Assembly: GCA_033763695.1 (NCBI GenBank)
Contig: JANRKB010000020.1
Location: 16,615-80,614, forward strand
Direction: 5' to 3'
DNA: 64,000 nucleotides
Source: JANRKB01 sp033763695
GTDB taxonomy: Bacteria; Planctomycetota; Phycisphaerae; Phycisphaerales; UBA1924
Shown: positions 36,276 to 45,009 of the stretch, in pieces
Numbering within the stretch: the stretch's first letter is position 1
Layout of the letters: each line of letters begins with the position of its first letter
Translations under genes and position numbers: made by a program
Notes under the pieces: model-generated
Told to the model about the DNA's origin: nothing
Database searches by the model: none
Seen by the model: the letters and a program-made list of their open reading frames with translations, nothing else

Positions 36276-36899
36276 TCAGTTACCGACATGAATCTCGACG
36301 CGGCGAGAGGACTTCGCGTCCTTCTTCGGCTTGGCCGAGCCCATGCCGACCGAAGTAATGTTGCCCGACGAGATGCCCTTGGAGATCAGGTAACTCTCAA
36401 CCGACTCCGCGCGTGCCTGGCTCAGAGCCTCGTTGCTCTTGAACTTGCTCTTCTTGATGGGGGTGCTGTCGGTGTAGCCCTCGACGCGGATGCTCGCGCC
36501 CGAGTACTTGCTCTTGAGCTGGCGGGCGATGCCGTCGAGTTCCTTCTTAGCCGCGCTGGTCAGCGTCGCCTGACCCGAGGCGAAGGTCACATCGCCGGCG
36601 AGCACGAACACCTCAGACTTGGGCTCGCGCACCCCGCCACCACCGCCGCCGGTGACGCCGGTGTCCACGGGCTTGCTCGCCGTCGCGAGCTGGTTCTGCA
36701 GGTCGGCGATGCGGGCATCGCGATCACGAACCTGGGTGCTCAGGCTCTCGTTCTGCGTGCGCAGTTCCTGAGCCTCGGTCTTGGCGAGCTCCAGCTCCGA
36801 CTTCTTGTTGTTCTCGCAGCCGCCGAGCATGCCCGCAAAGGCGACGCCCAGAACGCTGAGACCAATGACTTTCTTCCACCCGTTCGAGAAACTGCGCAT
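36276..36899 (-). CDS. OmpA/Pal-like peptidoglycan-binding lipoprotein
   Basis: 207 aa from ATG 36899 (GGGAG upstream). The signal peptide ends in a lipobox LGGC at about residue 28. A helical coiled-coil segment follows (SELELAKTEAQELRTQNESL, rich in heptads), then a Gly linker, then an OmpA C-terminal domain: VFVLAGDVTFASGQATLTSA, IRVEGYTDSTPIKKS, NEALSQARAESVESYLISKG, GMGSAKPKK...RRVEIHV. It should tether the outer membrane to peptidoglycan. It is not next to tolA/tolB; the TolQ/ExbD-like genes lie 15 kb away in another transcript. Confidence 0.92.
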   Translation of the reverse strand: MRSFSNGWKKVIGLSVLGVAFAGMLGGCENNKKSELELAKTEAQELRTQNESLSTQVRDRDARIADLQNQLATASKPVDTGVTGGGGGGVREPKSEVFVLAGDVTFASGQATLTSAAKKELDGIARQLKSKYSGASIRVEGYTDSTPIKKSKFKSNEALSQARAESVESYLISKGISSGNITSVGMGSAKPKKDAKSSRRVEIHVGN

Positions 36900-37139
36900 C
36901 GTGACGCTCCCTGCGTGCATGCCGCGTGTGCGGCGAGTTGTGAGTGCTCGCCCCGGTCCATTCGGGACGATCTGTGCCGCACGAGGCCTCGCGAGTTGCC
37001 TCGTGCAAGACGGATCGAACTGTATCGACCCTTCACGCGTTTTTCACGCAGAATCGGCACCATCGACGCCGAAACCGCGCACGCCCGACCATGCCGCGCA
37101 CTCTTCGCCGCCCACTCCGCGCCGACCCGCGCCACCGAC

Positions 37140-38495
37140 TCAGGGCAGGTTGATCGGCACTTCCGCGTGCAGCAATCGCGTCAACCCTCGCTCGATCAAC
37201 GGCTTACAGAAAAGCACCAGCAGCGTCGCCACAGCCAGGAACGGCCCGTACGGCATCGACCGCTTCACCTTTCCCCCCGCCACCACCCCGAGCACCGCCC
37301 ACGCCACCCCGACAAACGCCGCCAGGAAGAACGCCAAGACCGCGTCGATCCACCCCAGGCACGCGCCCACCGCCGCCATCAGGTGGACATCACCCAGCCC
37401 CATCGCTTCCTTGCCAAAGCCCAGCGACCCCGCGATCCGCGTCCCCCACACCACGCCGCCGCCCACCAGATACCCCAGCAACACACCGCCCAGCACACTC
37501 AGCCACAGCGGCGGCTCATTTGACAGCGCGAGCAGTCCCGTCACCGGGTTGAACGTCGCAACTCCACCCCATCGCGACGCCAACGCGCCGCCCAAGAAAC
37601 CCAGTGCCACCACCGGCGCGACGAACACCACTTCCTTCATCATCTCCCGCCGTGCGTGCGGATACTGCACCCACACATCCGGCGTGTTCATCGCCGCGCC
37701 ACCCGCCTCCGCCGTTTCGCCCGCGGCTTCCTGCGTCTTTCGCAGTTCCGCCTCCCATACGTCGTAATCCGCGAACGACCGCCGGATCCAGCCAAACGAG
37801 AGCAGCAGGTTCGACACGAGCAGCCCGACCATGCCGCCGATCGCCCCGCCGATCCCCCACCACGCGCTCGCCCCAACCGGCGTCGCGATCGTCCAGTTCC
37901 ACCCCGGCGCAACATCCGGCAACCGCCCGCGGCTCACCTCGATCCACACCGCATGCCCGACATGCCCCACCACGCCCACGATCGCCGGCGTCCATGTCAA
38001 GACCAGCGGAATCGTGAACGTCTTGGCGTCGACAATCGTCATCGCCACCAGTGACCCCACCAGGATCAACAGCACCACCAGCGTCGGCCACGTCAGCCCC
38101 AGCCCCGACGCCGCCCACTCCGGCCCCGTGTTCACCAGCCCGCCCGCATGCCACGATCCGTACGCGTTGCCCGGCAGCACATAGAACAGAATGAACACGC
38201 CCGCGAAAAGCACCGCGGTGATCGCCTCAACGATCGGGTACTCGGGGCTGATTTTGGTCTGGCAGTAGCGGCACTTGCCACGCAGCAGCAGCCACCCGAG
38301 GATCGGAATGTTCTCTCGGAACGTGAGTTGCGTGTTGCAACTCGGACACCGCGACGGCGGCGTCACCACGCTGATCCCCAGCGGCAGTCGATACACCAGC
38401 ACATTCACGAGCGACCCGACGCACGCGCCAAACGCGAAAATGAACAGCGTCCAGATCAGATCCAGAGTCAAGAGCATCCACTGATACTGCGCCAT
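37140..38495 (-). CDS. pilD: Prepilin peptidase (A24 family, type IV leader peptidase)
   Basis: Inner-membrane aspartyl protease that cleaves and N-methylates type IV pilins and type II secretion pseudopilins. It is 451 aa, long for the family (about 250-290). The N-terminal domain has the zinc tetrad CPSCNTQLTF...GKCRYCQ; the two catalytic Asp are in VDAKTFTIPLVL and AMGLGDVHLM. An insertion of about 150 residues (roughly 185-330, with a soluble part ADYDVWEAELRKTQEAAGET) separates the Asp motifs and accounts for the extra length. GAGGA lies 10 nt before the ATG. No pilin or secretion gene is adjacent. Confidence 0.92.
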   Translation of the reverse strand: MAQYQWMLLTLDLIWTLFIFAFGACVGSLVNVLVYRLPLGISVVTPPSRCPSCNTQLTFRENIPILGWLLLRGKCRYCQTKISPEYPIVEAITAVLFAGVFILFYVLPGNAYGSWHAGGLVNTGPEWAASGLGLTWPTLVVLLILVGSLVAMTIVDAKTFTIPLVLTWTPAIVGVVGHVGHAVWIEVSRGRLPDVAPGWNWTIATPVGASAWWGIGGAIGGMVGLLVSNLLLSFGWIRRSFADYDVWEAELRKTQEAAGETAEAGGAAMNTPDVWVQYPHARREMMKEVVFVAPVVALGFLGGALASRWGGVATFNPVTGLLALSNEPPLWLSVLGGVLLGYLVGGGVVWGTRIAGSLGFGKEAMGLGDVHLMAAVGACLGWIDAVLAFFLAAFVGVAWAVLGVVAGGKVKRSMPYGPFLAVATLLVLFCKPLIERGLTRLLHAEVPINLP

Positions 38496-38541
38496 CCGTG
38501 CGTCGTCCTCACTCGTTCACCGTCCATCGACCTCTTCCACC

Positions 38542-38850
38542 TCACTCTTCATCGGACGCATCGCCCTCGCCATCGTCAGAATCGTCTTCCGAATCGCCGC
38601 GGCCCTTGCCCTTCAGGTCCGCCAGTTCCTTCGTCACATCGCGAACGCGCTGCTCGGCCTGCGCCAGCACCGCCTCGCAGCGCTTCACAAGGATCGCCCC
38701 ACGCTCATAGTCCGCCACCGACTGCTCCAGCCCCTGCTCGCCGCCCTCGATGCGCTCGACCAACCGCTCAAGCTCCGCGAGCGCTTGCTCAAACGTGAGC
38801 GCGTCGATCTCGGACTCCGCGACGGCCTTCTGCGTTGGTCTCTTGCTCAT
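38542..38850 (-). CDS. xseB: Exodeoxyribonuclease VII small subunit
   Basis: 102 aa from ATG 38850 (MSKRPTQKAV, AAGGA upstream). LTFEQALAELERLVERIEGG + EQGLEQSVADYERG and LVKRCEAVLAQAEQRV are the full XseB signature. An acidic tail (GDSEDDSDDGEGDASDEE) follows. The large subunit xseA is not in the window. It ends 46 nt before the prepilin peptidase start. Divergent from the epimerase gene. Confidence 0.93.
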   Translation of the reverse strand: MSKRPTQKAVAESEIDALTFEQALAELERLVERIEGGEQGLEQSVADYERGAILVKRCEAVLAQAEQRVRDVTKELADLKGKGRGDSEDDSDDGEGDASDEE

Positions 38851-38939
38851 GCCCGATCCTTGGCCCCCTCCGGCCTCCGCGTCCGTCCCCATCCACCAGC
38901 CGCCCGCATACTCGCCCCCCGCGCACACACCCCCTCAGA

Positions 38940-38945
38940 TAGACT
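38940..38945 (+). promoter_or_regulatory. TANNNT -10-like element ahead of the NAD(P)HX epimerase gene
   Basis: TAGACT ends 6 nt before the ATG at 38952; no Shine-Dalgarno. It fits a leaderless transcript. Confidence 0.35.
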
Positions 38946-38951
38946 GCGCCA

Positions 38952-39830
38952 ATGGCCCGACACGATCCGTCTGACGACTCCGGAGCCGCGCCCGACGATC
39001 GCAGTCGTCGCGATCGCGCCCGCAGCACCGCCTCATCCGACCCCGACGCCGCGCTTCCGCTCGACCCAGCCTCAACCCAGTTCCGCGTCATCTCCGTCGC
39101 TGCCGCTCGCGAACTCGACGAGCGTGCCGTCCGCGAGTTCTCCATCCCCTCCATGGTCCTCATGGAGAACGCCAGCCGCGAACTCGCCGAGGTCGCCTTC
39201 TCCACCCTCGACGCCCTGCCCGACCCGCAGCGTCACGCCGGCGTTCTCATCGTCTGCGGCAGCGGAAACAACGGCGGCGATGGCCTCGCCCTCCTCCGCC
39301 ACCTCGACAACGCCGGTGTCTGCGCCGTCGCCGCCGCCGTCGCGCCCTCGCGCCCCGGCAGCGACGCCGCGATCCAGCGCGACATCGCCCGCCGCGCCGC
39401 GCTCGCCGTCGTCGACTGTCCCGACGGCGACCTCCGCCCCGCCCTCGCTCGCCTCTGCCCGCGCGGCGGTTCACCCTCCATCATCGTCGACTGCCTGCTC
39501 GGCACGGGCCTCTCACGCGCCCCCGACGCGCCATGCCAGCACGCGATCGACGCCATGAACCAGCTCGCGGCCCCCGCAAGCCCGCACGGCACAATCCTCA
39601 TCGCCGCCGATGTCCCCAGCGGCCTCGACGCACAAACCGGCACGCCCCTGGGCCACGCAATCCGCGCTGCCATCACGGTCACGTTCGCCGCTCTCAAGCC
39701 CGGCCTGCTCACGCTCGAAGCACAGGAATACGTCGGCGAGATCGTCGTCGCCGACATCGGCGTGCCGCGTGTCCTGCTCGAACAACTCACGCAAGTCGTC
39801 ACACTGCCCACACGCGGCGAAGACAACTAG
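38952..39830 (+). CDS. nnrE: NAD(P)H-hydrate epimerase (YjeF N-terminal type)
   Basis: Repairs damaged NAD(P)HX by epimerisation. It is 292 aa from ATG 38952; the first ~45 residues are a polar extension. The core has FSIPSMVLMENASRELAEVA, VLIVCGSGNNGGDGLALLRH, VDCLLGTGLSR, IAADVPSGLDAQTGTPLG, AAITVTFAALKPGLLT and VGEIVVADIGVP. It lacks the C-terminal kinase (dehydratase) domain found in fused Nnr proteins. Convergent with the glycosyltransferase gene (12-nt gap). Confidence 0.92.
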   Translation: MARHDPSDDSGAAPDDRSRRDRARSTASSDPDAALPLDPASTQFRVISVAAARELDERAVREFSIPSMVLMENASRELAEVAFSTLDALPDPQRHAGVLIVCGSGNNGGDGLALLRHLDNAGVCAVAAAVAPSRPGSDAAIQRDIARRAALAVVDCPDGDLRPALARLCPRGGSPSIIVDCLLGTGLSRAPDAPCQHAIDAMNQLAAPASPHGTILIAADVPSGLDAQTGTPLGHAIRAAITVTFAALKPGLLTLEAQEYVGEIVVADIGVPRVLLEQLTQVVTLPTRGEDN

Positions 39831-39842
39831 TCGCCATTTCGC

Positions 39843-40958
39843 TCACGGCTTCGCCGCAAACTGCAGCGGTTCCGTCGCGTTCAGCCAGTGATACGCCGCG
39901 AGCACGCTCCGCACATGGTCGCTCGCTCGCCGCTGCTCGCGGATGTGTTCGCGACCGCGTCGCGCCAGTTCGCGCGTCGCCTCGCGATTCGTGAGCATCT
40001 CACTCAGCACCCGTCCCCATGCCGACGCATCATGGCTCGGCGCGAGCCGACACGTCACCCCGCCTTGCAAGATGTGCACCATCGGATCCGCGGCCGCCAC
40101 CACGGCCATCCCCGCAGCCATCGCCTCCAGAATCACGCTGCGCTGCTCGCCACGCGCCTCCGGCTGCGCGATGATGTCGCCTTGCACGAGCAAGTCGCGC
40201 CGCGATTCGAGCTCCTCGATCAGCGAGAGGCGATCTCGCAAACCAAGCTTTCCCGCGATCGCCCACGCGCCGCTCCGCCGCGCCGTCAGCGCGTCCGCAA
40301 ACACCAGCAGATCCGGCGCGACCTTCGTCGCTTCCGCCACGCCGCTGAGGAACGCATGCACCGCACGCGCATCCAGCCCCGTGCCGATCATCATCAGCGC
40401 GGGCGCACGCCCATCGCGCAGCACCTGTCGCGGCTCCGGCGGCGTGTACACGCCCCACTGCGTCAAACGCACCGTGCTCCCCGATCCTTCCGCGAGCAGC
40501 GCACGCTCAACCGCGCTGTCAGGCGCGGCCAGCAGTACATCACCGTGCCCGCGCAGCCGCAGTGCCCCCGCCTGCGACACCAGACCCGAGCGCCACACCT
40601 CAAGCACAACCCCCGCGCCCGCCCGCCGCGCCAGATCCAATCCCAAGGGCCACGCCGAACCACCAAAGACATGCACCACGTCAATATCCGGCAGTTCATC
40701 CGCCTGCAGCGCTTTGGCTATCGAGCCGAGCAGCACGCGTGAACGCAAGCCGGTCGTGAACGGGATCGCGCGATCCGGGTACGTGACCGCACGCGTGAAC
40801 ACCTCGCCGCCGAACAATGAGTGCCCCGACCGCGATGCCGACTCCGGAATCGCGTGCAGCACCCGCACGCCCTCATCAGCCAGTCCGATCTCCAGCCGCG
40901 ACAAAAGCGAGCGCTCGCGCGAAGCAAACAAGGCATCGGCGAGGATCAGCACGTGCAT
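39843..40958 (-). CDS. Glycosyltransferase, GT4-like
   Basis: 371 aa. GT-B fold: the N-terminal half starts MHVLILADALFASRERSLLS and contains IDVVHVFGGSAWPLGL; the C-terminal half has the E-x7-E nucleotide-sugar motif within ARGEQRSVILEAMAAGMAVV, and WGRVLSEMLTNREATRELAR. Sugar and acceptor are unknown. It is 3 nt downstream of the ABC ATPase gene and is the last gene of the long minus-strand run. No membrane helix, so probably cytoplasmic face. Confidence 0.85.
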   Translation of the reverse strand: MHVLILADALFASRERSLLSRLEIGLADEGVRVLHAIPESASRSGHSLFGGEVFTRAVTYPDRAIPFTTGLRSRVLLGSIAKALQADELPDIDVVHVFGGSAWPLGLDLARRAGAGVVLEVWRSGLVSQAGALRLRGHGDVLLAAPDSAVERALLAEGSGSTVRLTQWGVYTPPEPRQVLRDGRAPALMMIGTGLDARAVHAFLSGVAEATKVAPDLLVFADALTARRSGAWAIAGKLGLRDRLSLIEELESRRDLLVQGDIIAQPEARGEQRSVILEAMAAGMAVVAAADPMVHILQGGVTCRLAPSHDASAWGRVLSEMLTNREATRELARRGREHIREQRRASDHVRSVLAAYHWLNATEPLQFAAKP

Positions 40959-40961
40959 GCG

Positions 40962-42074
40962 TCAGGCTCCGGCCATGGCCGCCACACGCGGCCGAATCTC
41001 GGGAACGCCAATCGCCTTTGCATCGGCCATCTCGCTCCGCCACACGCAAACAAAGTGCTCCGGCTCCAGTTCCACCAGCACCGAGTCCGACGCCGGATTC
41101 GTCTGGTCCATCTTCGTCCCCGCCGGCGCCTCGTGCCAAGGCCACCACGCCCGCAACCCCGACGGCAAACGATCAAACTCGCCCGGCGCATCCGCCAGTT
41201 CTCGAATCGTCACCAGCCGCCGCCGCTCCGTCCGCGGCTGGTCCGACAGCGCCGGCACACACGCCAGCAACCCGCGCGTATACGGATGCAGCGGCGACGC
41301 GATCAGATCCGCCGTCCGCGCACACTCCACCACGCGCCCCGAATACATCACGCATGTCACATCCGCGTGATTCGCCACCACGCCCAGATCATGCGTGATC
41401 AGCACCATGCCCATGCCGCGCGCATGCTGCAGGGTCCGCAGCAACTCCAGAATCTGAGCCTGAATCGTCACATCCAGCGCGGTCGTCGGCTCGTCCGCCA
41501 AGAGCAGCCAAGGGCGGCACACGATCGCCATCGCGATCATCACCCGCTGTCGCATGCCGCCCGAGAACTGGTGCGGATACGCGTGCAGACGCGCCCGTGG
41601 ATTCTGAATCCCCACGTCCTGCATCGCGCCGATCGCCGCCTCGATCGCCGCCGCCCGCGGCAACCCCTGGTGCAGCATCACCGCCTCGACGAGTTGATCG
41701 CCGATCGAATACACCGGATTCAGCGACGTCATCGGCTCCTGGAAGATCATCGCGATCTCCCCGCCGCGCACGCGACGCAACTGCGCATCGGGCAGCGTCA
41801 GCAGATCGCGCTGCTCCGCGCGCGGCCCGGCACGAAAGAGAATCCGGCCACGATCGACCTGCGACGGCGGCGCCGGCACCAGCCGCAGAATGCTCATCGC
41901 CGTCACCGACTTGCCGCACCCCGACTCGCCGACAATCGCCACCGTCTGACCCGGATACACGCAAAACGCCGCGTTATCCACCGCGCGCACCCGCGGCCCG
42001 CCGCGACTCACAAAGCTCACGCCGAGATTCTCGACGCGCAGCACCGGCTCGGATTGGTTCGGCGACGTTGTCAT
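40962..42074 (-). CDS. Oligopeptide/dipeptide ABC transporter ATP-binding protein (OppD/DppD-like)
   Basis: 370 aa. Walker A VAIVGESGCGKSVTAMSILR, Q-loop IAMIFQEPMTSLNPVYSIGD, signature FSGGMRQRVMIAMAI, Walker B WLLLADEPTTALDV and the switch His are all present, so it is a functional ATPase. The C-terminal DLIASPLHPYTRGLLACVPA stretch is typical of OppD/DppD. The ATG overlaps the permease stop (ATGA). Only one ATPase and one permease are here; full importers need a second permease and a binding protein. Confidence 0.93.
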   Translation of the reverse strand: MTTSPNQSEPVLRVENLGVSFVSRGGPRVRAVDNAAFCVYPGQTVAIVGESGCGKSVTAMSILRLVPAPPSQVDRGRILFRAGPRAEQRDLLTLPDAQLRRVRGGEIAMIFQEPMTSLNPVYSIGDQLVEAVMLHQGLPRAAAIEAAIGAMQDVGIQNPRARLHAYPHQFSGGMRQRVMIAMAIVCRPWLLLADEPTTALDVTIQAQILELLRTLQHARGMGMVLITHDLGVVANHADVTCVMYSGRVVECARTADLIASPLHPYTRGLLACVPALSDQPRTERRRLVTIRELADAPGEFDRLPSGLRAWWPWHEAPAGTKMDQTNPASDSVLVELEPEHFVCVWRSEMADAKAIGVPEIRPRVAAMAGA

Positions 42075-43249
42075 CGGGATCGCTTGGGGTCAAACGCTTC
42101 GCGCAGCCCCTCTCCCACAAAGTTCAACGCAAGCAGCGTCAAGCCCAGCAGCACGCACGGGAACAGCAACAGCCACCAGTTGCTCTCGTAGGGGTTCAAC
42201 TCACTCAGCGCATCCGCCGCCAGGTTTCCCCAACTCGGCAGCGGCGGCCGCACGCCGATCCCCAGGAACGACAGGAACGACTCCTGCAAGATCGCCTGCG
42301 GCACCGTCAGCGTCGCATACACGATGATCGGCGCCGTCAGATTCGGGAGCAGATGACGCAGGAAGATCCCCCGCGTCGGGACTCCCACCGCCCGCGCCGC
42401 CTCGACAAACGGCTGGTTCTTCAGGCTCAGCACCTGCCCGCGGATCACCCGCGCCATCGTCAGCCACGACACGCCGCCGATCGCCACCAGCAGGATCACA
42501 ATCCCGATCGCACGCTCCGCCGCAGGCCCGATCTCGCGCGGCGGCACCGCCGCCAATGCCCGCTCCGCCAGCCGCTTCTTCGTCGCCGCGTCGCGCTCCA
42601 GCGCCAGCACGAGCTGCGACCGCTGTGCCATCGCATCGCTCGCCTGCTCGCGGGCATACTCCTGCACGATCCACTCCTGCCGCTCGCGCGCCCGCCCGAT
42701 GTACTCCTCGCGCAGCGCATCGCCCGCCACCGCGAGCAGCACCACCAGCAGCACATACGGCAGGCCGTACAGCACATCGACGATCCGCATCATCAACGCA
42801 TCGACGCGCCCGCCGACATACCCCGACACCAGCCCATACGCCGTTCCAATCACCACGCTGATCAGCGCCGCCGCGAGCCCGATCCCAAGCGAAATCCCGC
42901 CGCCCGTCAGACTCCGCAAGAGCAGACTCCGCCCCAGCAGATCCGTGCCCAGCCAATACCGCTCCGCCGCTGCCCCCGCGGGCGTCACCTCAGCCAAACG
43001 TGCGGCCTGCTCCGCCGACGCATGCGCCCAGAACGGCGGCAGCGCCCACGCCTTCGGCGACCCCGCGTCATACCGCGCCACGCCATCCTCAAGCCCCAGC
43101 GTGTACGGCAGCGTCCCAAGGCACAACGCAAACACCAACCCCAGGAACGCCAGCCCCAGCAAACCCAGCCACGAGCGCGTCAACGGATTGTCGCGCCGCC
43201 GCGGCGGAGCCATCAACGCAGGGACGGAGTTGTCATCACGTGTGCCCAT
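42071..43249 (-). CDS. Oligopeptide/dipeptide ABC transporter permease (OppC/DppC-like) with inserted segment
   Basis: 392 aa from ATG 43249 (GGAAG upstream). The family core reads YWLGTDLLGRSLLLRSLTGG, IGTAYGLVSGYVGGRVDALM, and the EAA loop FVEAARAVGVPTRGIFLRHL. It is about 90 residues longer than usual, because a charged helical segment (REEYIGRARERQEWIVQEYA, then QASDAMAQRSQLVLALERDA, about 205-270) is inserted between two membrane helices. It pairs with the OppD-like ATPase. Neither OppB nor a substrate-binding protein is adjacent. Confidence 0.9.
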   Translation of the reverse strand: MGTRDDNSVPALMAPPRRRDNPLTRSWLGLLGLAFLGLVFALCLGTLPYTLGLEDGVARYDAGSPKAWALPPFWAHASAEQAARLAEVTPAGAAAERYWLGTDLLGRSLLLRSLTGGGISLGIGLAAALISVVIGTAYGLVSGYVGGRVDALMMRIVDVLYGLPYVLLVVLLAVAGDALREEYIGRARERQEWIVQEYAREQASDAMAQRSQLVLALERDAATKKRLAERALAAVPPREIGPAAERAIGIVILLVAIGGVSWLTMARVIRGQVLSLKNQPFVEAARAVGVPTRGIFLRHLLPNLTAPIIVYATLTVPQAILQESFLSFLGIGVRPPLPSWGNLAADALSELNPYESNWWLLLFPCVLLGLTLLALNFVGEGLREAFDPKRSR

Positions 43250-43344
43250 GTCGCTTCCGCGATCGAGCCCATCATCGCTCGATCGCGTCGCACAGAAGAT
43301 AGCCGATCCCGCGCCGCCGCGGCACACGCGAACCCGCCCCGCGC

Positions 43345-44526
43345 TCATCCTACCGGCCGCGTCGTCGCGATCCATCCGCCGCCCAGCACCAGCCCCGGAT
43401 CCGCCGCGTCCAGCAGCACCACCGCCTGCCCCGGCGCAACCGCCGACTGCGGCTCGTCAAACTGCACATGGAACGTGCCCGCCCGCCCCGACGGCGTCTC
43501 TTCCGGCCAATCCGGCCCAACCTTCACCCGCGCTGCCACCGGCGCCGAGTTGTACCGATACTTCGCGAAGACCGGCGCCCACTGCGCAAACCGCTCAACA
43601 TCCACCAGCCAGTTCGCTTCCAGCGCGGTGCAGCCGCCCGACAGCAGCATCTCCCGCGGCCCAACCACCACGCGATTGCTCTGCGCGTCCTTGCTCACCA
43701 CGTACACGGGATAGCCCAGCGCGAGCGACAACCCGCGCCGCTGGCCAACCGTGAACTGATGCTGCCCGCCGTGCTCGCCGACGACGTTGCCCTCCGCATC
43801 GACGATCTCGCCCGGCCGCGCCACGTCCGCCCGCTTGCGCTCCACCAATCCCGCATAGTCGTTGTCGGGGACGAAGCAGATCTCCTGGCTGTCGGGCTTG
43901 TCAAACACCGGCAGATCAAACTCCCGCGCCAGTTCTCGCACCCGCGTCTTGGGCATCTCCCCCACCGGGAACAGCATGTCGCGCAGCCGCTCGCGCGGCG
44001 CGCCAAACAGCACATACGACTGATCCTTCGTCTCGTCCAAGCCCCGCCGCAGCGTCGGCTTGCCGGCACCATCGACGCCGATCCGCGCGTAATGCCCGCT
44101 CGCGACGTGCGACGCGCCAATCTGCTGCGCATACTCGTGCAGCTTTCCAAACTTCAGCCAGTCGTTGCATCGCACACACGGATTCGGCGTCCGCCCCTGG
44201 GCGTACTCATCCACGAAGTAGTCGATGATCCGCCCGAAGTCCTTCTTGAAGTTGCAGACATAGAACGGGATGCCCAGCCGCGCCGCCACCTGCCGCGCAT
44301 CCGCCGCATCGTTGATCGAGCAGCACCCTTGATGGCCGATCTTGATCTTGGGCGTCGCGCACGCACCCTCATCGGGCATCAGTTCGTCCAGCGTCTCCCC
44401 GGGCGAACCCAGGCGCATGAAGCAGCCGACGACGTCCCATCCGTCACGCTGCAAAATCGCAGCCGCCACGGACGAGTCAACGCCGCCGGACATCGCGACC
44501 AGCACTTTGCCCCGGGGGGAACTCAC
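43345..44526 (-). CDS. mnmA: tRNA-specific 2-thiouridylase MnmA
   Basis: Makes s2U34 in tRNA-Lys/Glu/Gln. About 393 aa. PP-loop VLVAMSGGVDSSVAAAIL; catalytic Cys in RTPNPCVRCNDWLKFG and the second in DSQEICFVPDNDY; GQRRGLSLALGYPVYVV and the C-terminal beta-barrel (GLVLGGGWI) follow. An insertion after GCFMRLGSPGE contains extra cysteines (GACATPK, GHQGCCS). GTG 44526 is chosen because TACAGT lies 5 nt before it; a TTG at 44532 is the alternative. It follows the tRNA-binding protein gene by about 40 nt. Confidence 0.95.
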   Translation of the reverse strand: MSSPRGKVLVAMSGGVDSSVAAAILQRDGWDVVGCFMRLGSPGETLDELMPDEGACATPKIKIGHQGCCSINDAADARQVAARLGIPFYVCNFKKDFGRIIDYFVDEYAQGRTPNPCVRCNDWLKFGKLHEYAQQIGASHVASGHYARIGVDGAGKPTLRRGLDETKDQSYVLFGAPRERLRDMLFPVGEMPKTRVRELAREFDLPVFDKPDSQEICFVPDNDYAGLVERKRADVARPGEIVDAEGNVVGEHGGQHQFTVGQRRGLSLALGYPVYVVSKDAQSNRVVVGPREMLLSGGCTALEANWLVDVERFAQWAPVFAKYRYNSAPVAARVKVGPDWPEETPSGRAGTFHVQFDEPQSAVAPGQAVVLLDAADPGLVLGGGWIATTRPVG

Positions 44527-44531
44527 GCCCA

Positions 44532-44537
44532 ACTGTA
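44532..44537 (-). promoter_or_regulatory. TANNNT element ahead of mnmA
   Basis: Minus-strand TACAGT ends 5 nt before the GTG at 44526; no Shine-Dalgarno. A separate leaderless mnmA transcript inside the operon is possible. Confidence 0.3.
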
Positions 44538-44567
44538 GGAGAACCAGCCTCGCATCTCAGGCCATGC

Positions 44568-44951
44568 TCACGAGACGATCGCGCCCGGCGCAATGTCCGC
44601 CTTCGGCCCCAGCACGATCACCTTTCGCGGCGCGTCCGGGTTCGATGCGTCCTTCGGTGCGTCGCTCGCCGCCAGCAGCATGCCGCGCGACTCCTCACCG
44701 CGAATGACCCGCGGCGCGAGATTCGCGACGATGATGATCAGTTGCCCGACCAGTTCTTCCGCCGTGTAATGCCCGCGAATGCCCGCACAGATCTGCCGCG
44801 GCGTCCCCGAACCGTCATCCAGTTGCAGCTTGAACAGCCGATCCGCCGACGGGTGATTCTCGGCGTGAACAACCTTGGCGACGCGCAGGTCAACCTTGGC
44901 GAAATCATCAAACGTAATCGTCGGCTTCGGGGTGACCGCGGCTTCTGCCAT
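44568..44951 (-). CDS. tRNA-binding protein, Trbp111/MetG C-terminal-like
   Basis: 127 aa from ATG 44951 (AAGGAG upstream). TITFDDFAKVDLRVAKVVHA, then SADRLFKLQLDDG, then QICAGIRGHYTAEELVGQLI, then NLAPRVIRGEESRGMLLAAS are the full OB-fold signature of the MetG beta-like/Trbp111 family, which binds the tRNA elbow. It may act in trans with a MetG that lacks its own C-terminal domain. It lies 58 nt after the zinc-ribbon gene and just upstream of mnmA, suggesting a small tRNA-related set. Confidence 0.9.
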   Translation of the reverse strand: MAEAAVTPKPTITFDDFAKVDLRVAKVVHAENHPSADRLFKLQLDDGSGTPRQICAGIRGHYTAEELVGQLIIIVANLAPRVIRGEESRGMLLAASDAPKDASNPDAPRKVIVLGPKADIAPGAIVS

Positions 44952-45009
44952 GTGAGTGACTCCTTCGGCCAACTCTACGCCGCACACGCCCAACGCATCA
45001 AAGCCCGCA

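Noticed and set aside
41597..43714. 705-codon open frame on the plus strand
   Set aside because: Shadow of the OppD/OppC/mnmA genes.
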